From Ophthalmolycus amberensis (Eukaryota; Chordata; Actinopteri; Perciformes; Zoarcidae), in contig JAFEUB010000894.1 of NCBI GenBank assembly GCA_024529925.1, positions 1,547,501 through 1,611,500 of the forward strand: a stretch of DNA of 64,000 nt. The letters run 5' to 3'. The position numbers and the translations under genes are program-made. The notes beneath the pieces were generated by a model. That model saw nothing but the letters and a program-made list of their open reading frames with translations, was not told where the DNA came from and ran no database searches. Shown here in pieces: positions 44,634 to 56,639 of this stretch (within the stretch, counting starts at the first letter, position 1; each line of letters opens with the position of its first letter).

Positions 44634-44715
44634 ACAGCCAGACATCATGCAGAGAGCAGTGACCTGGAAAAGAGCAGCATGAGAGGGGGAGTGCAGCCAG
44701 CCGGGGGGGTCAAAG
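44634..44715 (+). other. Candidate internal coding exon, 82 nt
   Basis: A strong polypyrimidine tract ends in CTCTCTTCAG at 44633 and GTGAGT begins at 44716, preceded by AAAG. One frame is open throughout and reads TARHHAESSDLEKSSMRGG then VQPAGGVKG across the junction. The composition is that of a plausible disordered protein segment. I do not recognise the gene. Entry would be phase 0 and exit phase 1. It is the best splice-bounded interval in the window, but one short exon cannot be verified from sequence alone. Confidence 0.3.
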
Positions 44716-44719
44716 GTGA

Positions 44720-46100
44720 GTCTGGAGCAGGATAGCGTCGGGTGAGGGGGCAGAAATAGACTGTCTCTCTCTCTAGTCACATTTCCTCCAAGAAGTTTAG
44801 TCCTTGGACTGCATTTGAAAGAACTGAAAGGTTCCTTCATGCCACTGTTGTCTGCGTTTCCATAGCGGTCTATACACCTGGAGACTAACGAGGGCGGCTG
44901 GCGGTCGCTGGGGTGAAGTCACTCAGCAGCGTGCAGTTCAGTGGGACCGCCCGCTTCATCTAAAAAAACCCGTTGAAAACAGAGATCACTTGGTTTGGCC
45001 TCACTGCGACGACATTTGCTGCTGCATAGTATTTAATGATGCCTGTAGGACGTAATGAATGTAATGCTAAGGATAAAAATTAAACTAAATCAGTAAATCA
45101 TCTGGAGAAATCCCCCCCCCCCCCCCCCGTCCTAAAACGGCCCTAAATCGATACAGAGTACTTCCTCATTTTGTGAATGAAGTGGTTCTCGAGTTGAAGC
45201 AGTGGCGCTGTGTGTCTTGGGCCAATCACAGTCATCCCTGTAAACCCTACCCTGAAGGTTCTTGTATTTTCAGAAAGTACTACCCCCTGACTGGTGCCTT
45301 AATGTCCCCCAGAACCTTATCAAGACCGCGGCCCCTGCGATCGACACGCAATTAATTCCTGAGAAGGTTCCTAGTCCCTTGGGAAACTTCCTGCGGTCGA
45401 AAAAGGGGCTTATATCACGCCCTCCCAAACACACAAGTCAGACCAACACCTCATCAACAGGACTATTACAGCTGCAGCTGCTAATACAGTTGCGCTCAAA
45501 GGAGATCCTATCGTGCTGGGCTCCAGCTGAGGCCCATTAAGGTGCTAACCAGAGCTAGCACTAACAAGTAAGCATTGTGCTTTGCTAGAAGTGATGTTTT
45601 TGATAAAAGTGTCTAGGAGCAGACCGGGAGAATGTGATTGAATAAAGTCCCACTGTAGATACCACAGATATGTAGGCTATAGTTGATAAGAAAATCAAAA
45701 TGTATGTACTGTGTAGCTACGGTGGCTATATGCGTAGGATCTATGCCTTAACTCTGAGTGGCTCCCAACATTGTTGAAGAACCCTTGCGCAATCAAGCAC
45801 TTTTTTACCATCAACCATACATCTTGTGGAACGCTGACACCATGTAGAACTTTCACAGACTGCCAGTATTCACAAGTTGCATGAACATGTCATATTTTTA
45901 TAGATAGGTTTTAAGGCTATTGCGGTTATAAAAAATAAAAGCTCTGTTGAGAAAAACTCCTGGTACAATGCACGGCAGAGTATAAAACTGAAACCTTAAA
46001 AGTCCAACAACGCAATAAATTCTTGCAAACTTCATGTCCACATTCATTGCAAAATAAAATAGTCAATTTGTTTAAGCAGACCACCAAATGACAATTGGTT
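44720..46100. other. No gene seen; noncoding DNA
   Basis: Contains a 17-nt C-run (45112-45128). 45180-45440 has words such as CCTGAGAAGGTTCC and TTGGGAAACTTCC that suggest an unassigned repeat. Confidence 0.45.
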
Positions 46101-46104
46101 ATTT

Positions 46105-46198
46105 AAGGGTTCACCCTAAACTGCCCCATTGGATCTGCTCAGTGGCCCCCAAGAGAAGGCTCTGGTTGTACTGGGCAGCTCCCACTGTGAAGGTAGGC
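46105..46198 (+). repeat. SINE-like repeat (CTGGTTGTACTGGGCAGCTCC family), copy 2
   Basis: GGGTTCACCCTAAACTGCC, GGATCTGCTCAGTGGCC and CTCTGGTTGTACTGGGCAGC match the copy at 22.0-22.2 kb. Confidence 0.55.
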
Positions 46199-46199
46199 T

Positions 46200-47320
46200 A
46201 GTGCTTTTGACATTATAGCACCACCGGGTATGAAGATGCTGTCCATATCAGGATCAAAGTCTGATCTCCACATTTACTGGATGTGGTATTCTTGATGTCT
46301 GCAGGACCTCATCCCATCTATCGTGGGCAATATGCAAAGCAGACGAGTTGGTGCGGAGGTGGCGACGTCAACGTAAACAAACGGTTCAGGATGTTGTGTC
46401 ATGATACTGTGCTGCCTGTTTTTACTTTTTATTCCAGGCAAAGAAAATTAACACATCTTTCATAGCAGGCAACAGCAAAAGTGTTACCTTGCTGCAGCAC
46501 AGTTGGCAGCTGCTGTAAACATTGTATATGAAGAAAAGGAGCAGTGACTCCTGAGTTTAGATAATGCAGTCGTCAAAAAGGATCCATGAGGCAAAACCTG
46601 ATTGGTCAGGGAATAAGGCGTCTCACTCCTCTTTATCGCACTTTCAATCGTTTTCTACAAATCATGCTGGGTCTTTACTGAGACATCGCCAATGAAACAG
46701 TCTTTCACACATTGTCCGGCATCCTCTTCACACTTGCCAAAAAGGGACCCATGGTACTGGAAAGACATACTTACTTGGTCGTAAAAGCAACGCAGGTCTA
46801 GCATTGATTTTTCAACAAAAAAGGGTAGCATCGACTCGATAGGCCGAGTTTCCATTAGGAAGTGCAACGCTAAGTTAACTTTCAATTTCCAATTAGAGGT
46901 GCTACACTGGGTAAACATCTACGTTTTCATTTAGGAGGGCTAACGACGAACTTTGATTTTCCAACAGGCCAAGATGACACGAGAGAAACACTTCCCGACA
47001 CAAGCAGGAGCAGCTCTCAGTCTCCCGACAGCTACGAAAACTAAGCAACTCCCAAACGCTAGCTCAGCTGAGCTCTACAAGAGCGTTCCATGTAGGGCCC
47101 TCCTGCTTCCGATAAGCCTGCTAGGGCCCCTCTGGAGTGCCTACCCTGGAGTGAGCCATTAGCCCGGCTGCAGCTCCTTCCTGGATAAGCTGCAGCTTAC
47201 CAGCCTGCGAGCCGCAGGGCAACTTTTTATTTTCCTTTCAAAACTTTATGTGTGAGTGTGGGGCGATAGCTTAGGAGGGGCTGGACGTGCTGGAGTCTGC
47301 AATACAGTATGTATGTGTGT
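46200..47320. other. No gene seen; noncoding DNA
   Basis: Unique sequence; short frames only. Confidence 0.45.
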
Positions 47321-47322
47321 GT

Positions 47323-47325
<3 letters not shown>

Positions 47326-47354
<29 letters not shown>
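47326..47354 (+). repeat. (GT)n microsatellite
   Basis: About 14 units. Confidence 0.95.
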
Positions 47355-47356
<2 letters not shown>

Positions 47357-47717
47357 GCTCAAGCTGGGCTCTCCCGGCACTTCCTGCCCACTAACGGCCA
47401 GTCCCACGGTAGGGAGGGCGAGCTCTATCGAACAATGCCAAAAAAGGCTGTCATAAAAACAAACTACCATGCTCTGGTTAGCAAGGGGAAGAGGAAGGTA
47501 GGGGCCTACATACCCCCTAAAGCCCACTGCATCTGCATCACCCACACACACACATTAACACACTCATTCGCAGATATCCAGTCCATGAGCTGCTATTTTT
47601 TCCTGTTATCTTTTGTTGGGTATTCATACTCATTTGCATACACCCAGGAAACAATGCATGAAAACAGCAAGACGGAAGAGCTAAATATGCATAGGCATTT
47701 ACTCTATGCAAAGTACA

Positions 47718-47718
47718 C

Positions 47719-47753
<35 letters not shown>
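47718..47753 (+). repeat. (AC)n microsatellite
   Basis: About 17 units; one of the tracts that creates a spurious CHC/VCVC frame. Confidence 0.95.
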
Positions 47754-47757
<4 letters not shown>

Positions 47758-47759
47758 TA

Positions 47760-48320
47760 GCATTGTTGTACCACTGACAGTAAACAATAGGAACCACTGC
47801 ATTCAAACTGGGTCCAAACAGCTTTGACGTGTCACCAAAACCAGAATAACAAAAAAAGAGAACAATTCCGGCGGTTCCTCTGTACACAAAACACAGTGCA
47901 GACGACTGAGTCAGAAAACATCTGCTGAGTCGGGACAAACAAAACAACAAGCAACCGACGAAGAGGCGCATCGGGGGCCTCAGAAAACATTCTGAATACC
48001 TTACACGGTGCCCCCGAAACACAGTTGGCTCGCTGACACAGGTTTTTGGCCGAGCATATGAACATCTCGATCCCGATCTAGCTTTACAATTTCAACCACA
48101 GACAGGATGGGCTGGATGAAACAGCAACGAAGAGCGCAGCTGCTATCTGAGGAGGAAATTACTGGACAAGTATCAAATATGATGAAGACGTCTCTCCCTG
48201 AGTCTGCCTTTGAGTCAGTTTGAAGATCAAAACATATTGCATGGCCAAAGACCCTCTAAATGGATGGATACTGCTGTATAGATGAAAAGAAAAAATGATC
48301 AAGCTGAAGTGGTGAACTCA
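47760..48320. other. No gene seen; noncoding DNA
   Basis: Unique sequence. Confidence 0.45.
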
Positions 48321-48324
48321 TTAA

Positions 48325-48480
48325 AATAATAGTTCAATATTTCTGGGAAAAATGCTTAAAGGCTTTTGTGCCGAGAATTATACGAGAAGAATGCTACCAC
48401 TCTCCTCAAATGCTAAATATGTATCTGGAGCCAGAAGGTGGGTTAGCTTAGCTGAGCAGAATGTTTCCTCAGACAACACG
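48325..48480. repeat. Teleost inverted-repeat element, copy e (fragment)
   Basis: TAATAGTTCAATATTTCTGGG, TGTGCCGAGAATTATACGAG, AATGCTACCACTCTCCTC and GGTTAGCTTAGCTGAGCAG. It is the head end of the family, complementary to the tail of the copy at 105-415. Confidence 0.6.
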
Positions 48481-48728
48481 AACCAGCACCTTCACAATTG
48501 CTCACTGTCAAACCTGCTGTATCATCATATTCATTGAAATACTGAGTTGTCATCATTTGTTATGACATTGTTCTCCCTGAAACCAACTTAATGACAAGGA
48601 GGCAAAAAAATCAATTTAATCTCTTGAACTTCATCTGTCCTATTTTACATAAAAACTTGGATGGAAACCCAGTTATTGATAGAAGCATACACAGAGAGCA
48701 GATCAACATAGTGATATGTCGTGAGAGT

Positions 48729-48730
<2 letters not shown>

Positions 48731-48773
<43 letters not shown>
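48731..48773 (+). repeat. (GA)n microsatellite
   Basis: About 21 units. Confidence 0.95.
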
Positions 48774-48774
<1 letters not shown>

Positions 48775-48777
<3 letters not shown>

Positions 48778-51165
48778 CGACATCAGCGGGCAGCAGATGG
48801 CCAACAGTGGTCAGCTGGTAACAAACAAGCAGGTCAGGGCTTTCCTCCACCAAATTCAACTACTCATAAATAATGCAGCGGACACAAGCCACCCAGAGCA
48901 GTGCCACCGAGCTTCTTCTAACGACCTCCAGAGTCAAATAAAGGCAGACAAAGAGTTTGTTTGTTTGAAGAAAAGACCTTTATGTCATGTCATCTGTTCC
49001 TCCATTAATTTCAAACAACAGTGATTAGATTTGGCTGATGCCAATGATGACATTCTCATTCAACACAACGTAGCAGGATGGCCAGAGCTGCGTCGTCCAT
49101 TTTTGTACAATCGGTGTTGCAATGCATTGCTAACCTCCATATAAACTAAACCAACTGACGACGAATCGTGGACTCGCTGACGTGAGATTTTGCAGTAACG
49201 ACTAAAATGAGCAGTGGAATGATAAAGTTACGGGGCATAAAGGCCTCTGATTGGCTTAACCTGATAGTTTTATCCGAACCAATCTCAATCCTCATGCCTC
49301 AAACTAACCAATCCGACCGACGAATGGCCCCACTGAGTGTGTTGTCACCAAGCAACTAACAACAACCACCATATTCTTTTGTATATTTAAAAACACTTCA
49401 ATGTCCGTTCGACTCCTATTCTATTTCCAGGATTTTTTTTTTTTAATTACAGTAATCAGCCCGAAAGGGGGGAAATTAGAGGTCAGAATTATAAACACAA
49501 CTCCCGCATTGCAAGAGTGAAAACATTTGGAGCATCCAGCTGTACTCGCTCTACAGACTTGCCTCCAGGAACGTCAGTATATGCACCATATTGAATTTTC
49601 CACCAGCCTGACTTTACTGGAAACACTTTTTCTTCCCTCAGGGCTTATTTATTTATTGATTGCCCCAAAGGGGGGCTGCATCATTCATAGAGAGTGGCAC
49701 ACATTTATTGCTGCCTTGTGGTCCATTGTTTTGGAAATATTGCTTTTCTTTTTCGCAAACAACGTTAAGTTTTGACAATAATGCCAAAATGACTTCATTT
49801 AATTTAACTGAATTGATTTTGAGAGAAAGAGCGAAAGATCCATGGAGGCTGCTGCCGGGGCATTCGGGATACTGGCATTACCATTAGAGCCACCAAAAGG
49901 ATTTACTACATCGTTTTCATTCAACGGGCTGAATATGCACTTGTCTGTTCAATTGAAGTTGAGCTGCATAAGTGGTAATGCTTACACTTTGGCAATGCAA
50001 AAATGACCTCATTATGCTACTCGAATTGAGCCGAAAACAGCGAGAGAGAAGAAGAAGGGGGGAAAAAAAGTGTGTATAAGTGGGTGAGGGAGGCAGAGGG
50101 TGAGAGAGAGAGACAGAGAGCTCAGGGGGAAGGGCCAAGTTGCAGAGGAGCAAAACGCTTCTCGTCTCGGAACAACGGCAATCACAGCCGCTGCCAAAAC
50201 CCTCTGGATCCCTTTTTCAATGTCTGATGGAAACTTCTCAACAGGCTTTGAAGCCAGTGAGAGGGGCTGGAGGTTGTGCATTGTGGTGTGTGTGTTTCGG
50301 CTTGTTTGTGTTCTATATTAGCAGCGCCTTCTGTAGCATTTTAACATCAATAAATGATACGTAGCTGCATGATCTTTGAGACATTACAAAGATTCGTGTA
50401 AATAAATTAGCCAGGAGGAGCTGGAAGAGCTTAAGGCACAACAGATAAAGAAACATCAGCAAACATCAACACTTGGACAATACATACATCGCTTTGATAA
50501 GAAGTACAACACAAATTGGGAAAATTTCACCCCACATGTGCAGAATAAGGGAATGCCCGGCAAATACCCAAATACCCAATCTGATACTGTAACACTGCTG
50601 TGTCATAATTCCATATGCAGATTCTCAGAAGTTTTTTAGCACGTAATGTATTCACGCTAGAAATGTGAAAAACAAAATTAAGTCTATTATGCATACTGTA
50701 AAAAGATTGACTTTTGAGTGTGTTGATGGTGAAGACACTAATCCAGCAAACCGAGGTGCTACAGCTGCAAAAAAAATAAATTAGTTGCAGGTGTTGTTTA
50801 CACAGCTCCAGGAAGAGAAGTATTAAATCACGAGAAACACATTGTACTTTCTCTTTGTGAGGTGAAATTAGCGGTGGCCTTTCAAATCCTTTCGATAGTT
50901 GTCCTTGGATGTGCGCATGTGCATCATTTCCTTATTACAAAACACTAGTTTGTTTGCATGATAACTGCACTAAGACCCATGTAGTACATACCGTTTGTAG
51001 TTACATGTAAGATGTAGTATGGAACTGGTACATAAGAATACACATCATAAACAAAGTTTCCAGGGGGGGGGGGAGGCTGGGACACTAAGACACGGATGAC
51101 CAGTTAGCAAAAGGTTAGTGCTAGGTGAGTAGAAAACATCTCCAATAATATCAGAATCATGAAAT
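48775..51165. other. No gene seen; noncoding DNA
   Basis: A T-run lies near 49432-49444, and a purine-rich stretch at 50040-50130. A G-run is at 51063-51073. Otherwise unique sequence. Confidence 0.5.
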
Positions 51166-51169
51166 CAGA

Positions 51170-51400
51170 TTGTTAAAAGGGAAATATTATGCAAATGTTT
51201 AGGTTCATTCTGTCTGAATATTCCAGTATTTCCCCTCTGTCTATCACACTCCATTTTAGCAACTTTCTCTTGAACACACCCCTCCAGAAAAAGCCCAGTC
51301 TGCTCTGATTGGCTGGTGCTAAAAATATGGTGCTCTTTTGCAAAGGCAATGGAGTTGCAGCAATAGGGGCATAATCACCAGAGGTAAGGGAGGAAGGACA
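51170..51400. repeat. Teleost interspersed repeat (CAGTCTGCTCTGATTGGCT family)
   Basis: TTAAAAGGGAAATATTATGC, TCCAGTATTTCCCCTCTGTC, then AACACACCCCTCC and CCCAGTCTGCTCTGATTGGC, then AATGGAGTTGCAGCAAT. This order matches a repeat I recall from fish introns. Only one copy is seen here, so the call rests on memory. Confidence 0.45.
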
Positions 51401-51895
51401 AGAGGCAACATCCTAGTTTGAGGAAGCAACAAGATTCGTGCTTTTTGGTCTCAACTTTGACAAAAAGCACAACACTGAAATGAAGCCACGAGTTGATAAT
51501 GGTTAGTAAGGAATAATTAAGAGGACACAATATGATCAATATGCCAATGATACGCTAATGTGTAAAAATCCTTAATGTTCGTGTGTGAATGCGATTGAGT
51601 GAAACCAGACTTTTACGTTCTTGTGTCACAGTGAGTCCACAGCTGTGCACATATCACACCTCTCTCTCTCACACAGCACCTTGTCTCTATAGCTCCTTGA
51701 TAATGAACTCATATTAATAATTATGCAGGCACATATGCAGAGAAAGCATGAAAACATAAGGTTTATATCACTTTGACCCTCTATCCTGCAAAAGCCCATT
51801 TACCACGACGGTCTTGTAAACAAGCTTCTTCCCTTCCTTCTTCTCTAAACATCAGCCTGTCCAGCCCAGCCCCGCCTCCCGCTTGTTCGCCTCCA
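51400..51895. other. No gene seen; noncoding DNA
   Basis: Unique sequence. Confidence 0.45.
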
Positions 51896-51897
<2 letters not shown>

Positions 51898-51960
<63 letters not shown>

Positions 51961-51973
51961 CACACACACACAC
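51898..51973 (+). repeat. (AC)n microsatellite, two blocks
   Basis: 60-bp perfect block (51898-51957), a CCT interruption, then a short block. Confidence 0.95.
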
Positions 51974-52054
51974 GACCCATCTGCTTCTGCTCTCCAGACC
52001 TTGCATCTGGCCTGCCATGAACCATATCTCTGTTCAACACAAACACACATTTAA

Positions 52055-52077
52055 ACACACACACACACACACACATT

Positions 52078-52108
<31 letters not shown>
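52055..52108 (+). repeat. (AC)n microsatellite, interrupted
   Basis: Two AC blocks separated by TTCT. Confidence 0.95.
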
Positions 52109-52116
<8 letters not shown>

Positions 52117-52849
52117 GTACTGTGAAGCATGAAAAAAACCGAGCAGGGCCGATTCTGTTCATGCAGCATCAGAACAGAGAGGGCACGGCCGGAGATGTGA
52201 ACTCGCTTCAACTCAGCAGGAAACACAGAGCAGTTTGGAACAGCAAAACCAAAAGCAAATCTGCTACAGAGAGAGAGCTTTCAAAGGAAAGAAAGGCAGA
52301 TAGAAAAGGAATTCAATCGTTGGTGGAATGAAAGGGATATTTTGAAGAAAAAAAAAGAAACCTACTGTGGGAAGCTGGCACATCAACTGTTGCTCGGCGG
52401 AGGATGTGAAAAAAACAAGCCTCTCCCACAATCAGAAATACGTGATGTTGGCAAATTCAGATCCACACACTCCCACAACACCATGCATGCACACAGCCTG
52501 AATTGTCAACGCATGTGTTCCTGACATGCAAAGCTCTTGTGTTGAATTATCAGAAATCCCCGCGTTATCACGGGAGTTTACTGTGCATTCAGCTGCTCAC
52601 CATGTGGGCTGCAGTATCCGTTGCACTGATGCGACGCATGTGACACAGGGATGGCAATTAAACACACACACACACAAACACGAGCACACGCAGCAGACAG
52701 GAGACATCTGGTGCACTGGCGATGTAACGGCTGTGATGCAATGTTGGCCCTTTGGTGTCATAAACAGAGTTTATGTCACATTTGTGCACACATGCACAAA
52801 GATGGGCAAACGCATAGACTGACAAAGATGGCGAGGCTGAGCTGAAGTG

Positions 52850-53125
52850 ATTGGTTGATTAACTGATTACTCAGCAACTATTTTGATAACTGATTCATCC
52901 TGTGACTCAACACAAATACAAAAACAAAAATGCTTTTTCCAGCTTCTGAAATGTAAGGATTTGCAGCTTTTCTTTGTTTTGTATGATCGTAAAATGCACA
53001 TCTTTAGGCTTACGGCTGTGATTCAGACAGCTGAAGACGTCATCTTTGGCTCTCGGAAACTTTGACGGGATATTTTTCAGCAGATTAGTCTTTTATGAAA
53101 GTACTCGTTTGTTGCAGCCCTGTGG
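52850..53125. repeat. Teleost interspersed repeat (GCAACTATTTTGATAACTGATT family)
   Basis: Begins GATTGGTTGATTAACTGATT and runs through CAGCAACTATTTTGATAACTG, CCAGCTTCTGAAATGTAAGG, TTTGCAGCTTTTCTTTGTTT and GAAGACGTCATCTTTGGCTC. It ends AGTACTCGTTTGTTGCAGCCC. This is one of the most widespread short repeats of acanthomorph genomes as I recall it. Noncoding. Confidence 0.7.
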
Positions 53126-53359
53126 CAAGTGAACGGCAGCAAGAACACATGTCCAACACAAGACCCAGAGGGGCACACAAAAACACACTCACATGCTAAA
53201 TAACAGGATTGTGTAACTTGTACAATGACCCAACAGAAAATGAAAACTCCATTCATATGAGACACACGTGTGTCCCTGAACCAGACTGTAAAAGCATTGC
53301 TGTTAACATGTATGCATGATGCATGTGGTCCTTTGTCTTCCTGAACTGTGTGCTGTTTA

Positions 53360-53360
<1 letters not shown>

Positions 53361-53397
<37 letters not shown>
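53361..53397 (+). repeat. (GT)n microsatellite
   Basis: About 17 units. Confidence 0.95.
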
Positions 53398-53399
<2 letters not shown>

Positions 53400-53400
<1 letters not shown>

Positions 53401-55250
53401 AGCATGAGGAGTGTGTGAGGGAAGATGGGAAGGAGGCTGGCTGTCAGGATGTGGAGTCTATTGTCTGTCCGACAATGAAGCGATCGAGTCGGCAGGAGTC
53501 CTGTGGCTCTCTCAATGGAGGCATTAACATCTGGGGCCAGAGGGCTGCGTGGTGTGTGTGTGTGTGTGTCTTTGTTGCAACTGCCCTGGATAAAACTGGA
53601 TTTTCAAGGCTTTTTTCTGTGCCTGGGAATAATGCAGGATGTCAGGATGAATGTTTCAACAACCAAACTGGACTACCAGTGTTGTATCATCTTCTCAGTG
53701 TATTTATTTCGTTATTATGCCCATTGTTAAAGGTTTGTGAACTTGATTTTACAAATTAAAAAGTGAGTAAAGTGAGTTTGGGTAGGATCATCCTCCGCCA
53801 CATCCCTCTGCACTGCAAATGCCAACGAGCACCTTATTCGCTGAATACTACCAGTTACATTACTTACATTAATCTTTGCAAATTGACACGAAGACATACA
53901 CAAACACACCAAACAATCCGCCCACAAACCTTACAAGAAAGAAATACTACAAGCTTTTATGAGAAAATAAGGCAAACATCGAAGCAGAAAGTGGATCCTC
54001 AAGCACTCATATAAAGTCATCTGCCATCCCACATGGCAATAACATGACTCCATTAACTTCTCCCACAAACCTTACTGTCTTTATTTTGAAGGGCCACACT
54101 CCCCCTGTACAGGCTGTGAGCTAACTGGCAGTGGCACCATCCAGCTTGTAAAAAAATAAGACAAGGCAAAGGCAGACCCCCCCACTCCTCCTCCTAAACC
54201 ACCACACCTTTTTTTACACAAATCCTTGCTCACTGTCCAGTGTGGACGCCTGCCCTCCTCCTCCTCCTCCTCCTGCTCCTTAGTAATTACAATAATCACT
54301 CAACTGAAGCTAATACTTACTTCATTAAGGCAAAAAAGCAGGGGGGGGGGGGTAAGGGAAAAAGCACTTTAACATAATATCTGAAGTTAGTGGAATATTG
54401 CCACTGTAAGCGCTTTATTTCTTTGAGTGTCAGCTGAGCAAAGGGGGAAATAGAGGCAGCAATTCAAGAGATGGCACTGGAAGTAAGCAGGGTTGTTTAT
54501 ATACTACAACTACTGTGTAAAAAATGAACTATTCAAATGCGTATGTATGTTTTCAGTAAGAGGCTGTCTAGAAGCATGCTTTATATGTGAGCATATAATA
54601 ATTGGACACAACATGGAAACTACAAACTTCTCTTTTCAGGCAGCCAACACAGCTCTCAAAAGTAAGATGGGAATATCAATGGGATTCTACACTGATGCCA
54701 TCGAGGATGGAAGACACCAACAAGCTAATAAAGGTTCTTAAAAGTTCAGCACCACAAAACGCTCCAGAAATAGAAGCGATGCATGCAAATCATAAAATAT
54801 GAAGTGGTTTCCCCCTCGAAGTGGTGCATACACATAAGCATGGCACGTTAGCGCACGGACAGCGGGATGTTGCACGCTATAGTGTATTACTGGGCTGTGA
54901 TTGTGGAGCTGTAGATAAACAGACTACGGTGAAACCCCGGAGTTGATTCCCTTCCAGCTGCTCCTGACCGCAGTGCGCTGTGTTTACACCGCGCGAAATG
55001 AGAGATAAAGTTGCATCACATCGAGTCCCCAAAAGGACAACCGACAGCACCCAGATGACCCGTTTAGACGTGTCGCATTGTATCTGACGGCGTCCTATTT
55101 CCAAGAAAAGGAGGCTTCATGGCAACAGTTGGAGATCCCGGAGACACCGGATCAGGATGTTTCTGCCCCTGCTTCCTTCGTCTAGCCTACTTTTAGTCCT
55201 GTTACAGCAACTGCAACCACCATTACGACAAATGAACGGCTACAAACTTA
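53400..55250. other. No gene seen; noncoding DNA
   Basis: A G-run lies at 54332-54343, and a CTC-rich stretch near 54253-54275. A pyrimidine tract ending TTTTCAG at 54639 precedes an open stretch to about 54729, but no good donor closes it. Confidence 0.45.
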
Positions 55251-55251
55251 C

Positions 55252-55720
55252 CTTGTGATTATGGTGATGGTGGTGTTGAAATGAACGCGTCCTGCGCTTT
55301 TCCTCTCCGTGTTTCTCTGACGACTGATCCAGTATCCCGTCGTTCTTCCCCCCTCTCTTCTTTTCCGTTATCTCGGATTTGTTTCTGAATTTGAGTTACA
55401 AATTATTCCACATCCTCAGCAATTTCAGATGAATTCGCCCGCAGTTTCTCTCTTCTTGTCTCCTCCAATTCTTTTCAAATGGTTGGACTATAAGGCAAAT
55501 CAAGCCTTATGATCCTGTCATTCAGTTTCTACACAGAGGAACTGGCTCTCCTCGCAACTCCCTCCCAAGGCTTTGTAACACGAAACCAGAGGAGGAGGAG
55601 GAGGAAGGAGGAAGGAGGAGGAGGAGGAGGAGGAGGAGAGGAGAGGAGGAGGAAGAGAAAAAAGGGGGAAGAAATAAAAGAAAAGCGTGAATTTAATCCA
55701 CTATCTGGCACGGGCTAGAT
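55252..55720 (-). other. Candidate noncoding first exon of a minus-strand gene
   Basis: Read on -, the interval ends with CATAATCACAAG followed by GTAAGT (55251-55246), a full-consensus splice donor. The last 48 codons before it are open but contain no ATG after an in-frame TAA, so if transcribed this would be 5' UTR or the start lies in the next exon. Upstream on - are CT-rich DNA and the GC-rich, CpG-bearing stretch around 55720-55910, which would suit a promoter. No downstream exon was found in the window. The 5' limit given is a guess. Confidence 0.25.
55590..55645 (+). repeat. (GGA)n-rich tract
   Basis: Imperfect GAG/GGA trinucleotides; produces a spurious poly-Gly/Arg frame. Confidence 0.9.
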
Positions 55721-55823
55721 GAGTCTATCCGCCTCTCTGCGCAGAACTTTCAGCAGTAGTCCGTACTAAACAGACCGGTGTGGTCGCGGCGCTGCGTCTC
55801 TGTGCCAATCTCCACTGGAAACA

Positions 55824-55825
<2 letters not shown>

Positions 55826-55884
<59 letters not shown>
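55826..55884 (+). repeat. (TG)n microsatellite, 59 bp
   Basis: About 29 units, flanked on both sides by GC-rich CpG-containing sequence. Confidence 0.95.
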
Positions 55885-55885
<1 letters not shown>

Positions 55886-55889
55886 CGCT

Positions 55890-56635
55890 GCGGCGTGTGT
55901 GCGCCCCCAGCCTACTTCTGCAGTACGCATCACAGCAGGGACCTGGGAGGATTTCAAAAAAGGCAAGCAAACAGGTCTCCGCCCATTAGCCTCTCGAAAC
56001 AAGGCCCCCGACACAGACGAGGGGCCCCCCAGCAGCCATTACACTGCTTGATTAAGACCGTTTCATTGTGTGGAAAGTGAAGGTCTGTTTTGGCAAAGTG
56101 CTCCCCGACCTGTCTGACCTGAGACACTCCGAGGTCCTTTTTAACGGGGGCTGGGGGTGCAGGGTGGCCTGGCTGTCAAAGAGACCATTGTTAGATTGGA
56201 GTTCTTCACCACTTCCTGCCCCGCGGAAGAGCCGGTGAGCAAGGCACTGGCTCAAAACCTTCTGTCCCTGAGCTGGACTTTTCATCATGCTTTCATGGCA
56301 GAGAAAATGTTCCACGAGAGATCAATACAGTATTGATACAGCAATATTGCCTTCAAACCTTTAACCACATGTAGCTTTTATATATTTTTCTTTGTCTATC
56401 AGTAATCAGATTTTATAAATGCATGGTGGTCTGAAGCCTTTTCTTGACATGACAACACTTGGGATCTCTGTGTTTATATATTTAATGTATTAAAGTTTAT
56501 TCTCAAAACATGACATGCTGCAGCTATTATCATAAATGTTCAGCCTTGAAAGAGGACTATACAACACAGCAATAACATGCTATTGATTCGTTGATCCATT
56601 ACAGGTTAAAGTTCAGCATTCATTATCTTTCCCCT
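55890..56635. other. No gene seen; noncoding DNA
   Basis: GC-rich to about 56.3 kb, then AT-rich up to the L2 remnant. Confidence 0.45.
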
Positions 56636-56639
56636 TACA

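Noticed and set aside
45180..45560. Possible coding stretch (92-codon frame)
   Set aside because: Words resemble an interspersed repeat and there are no splice sites; left as unassigned noncoding DNA.
53400..53550. Open frame after a GT tract reading MKRSSRQESCGSLNGG
   Set aside because: Acceptor would be inside the microsatellite and the putative donor lies in another TG tract.
54640..54729. Interval after TTTTCAG, open and reading AANTALKSKMGISMGFY
   Set aside because: No adequate donor closes the interval (GTTCTT only), and the peptide is not recognised; kept below threshold.
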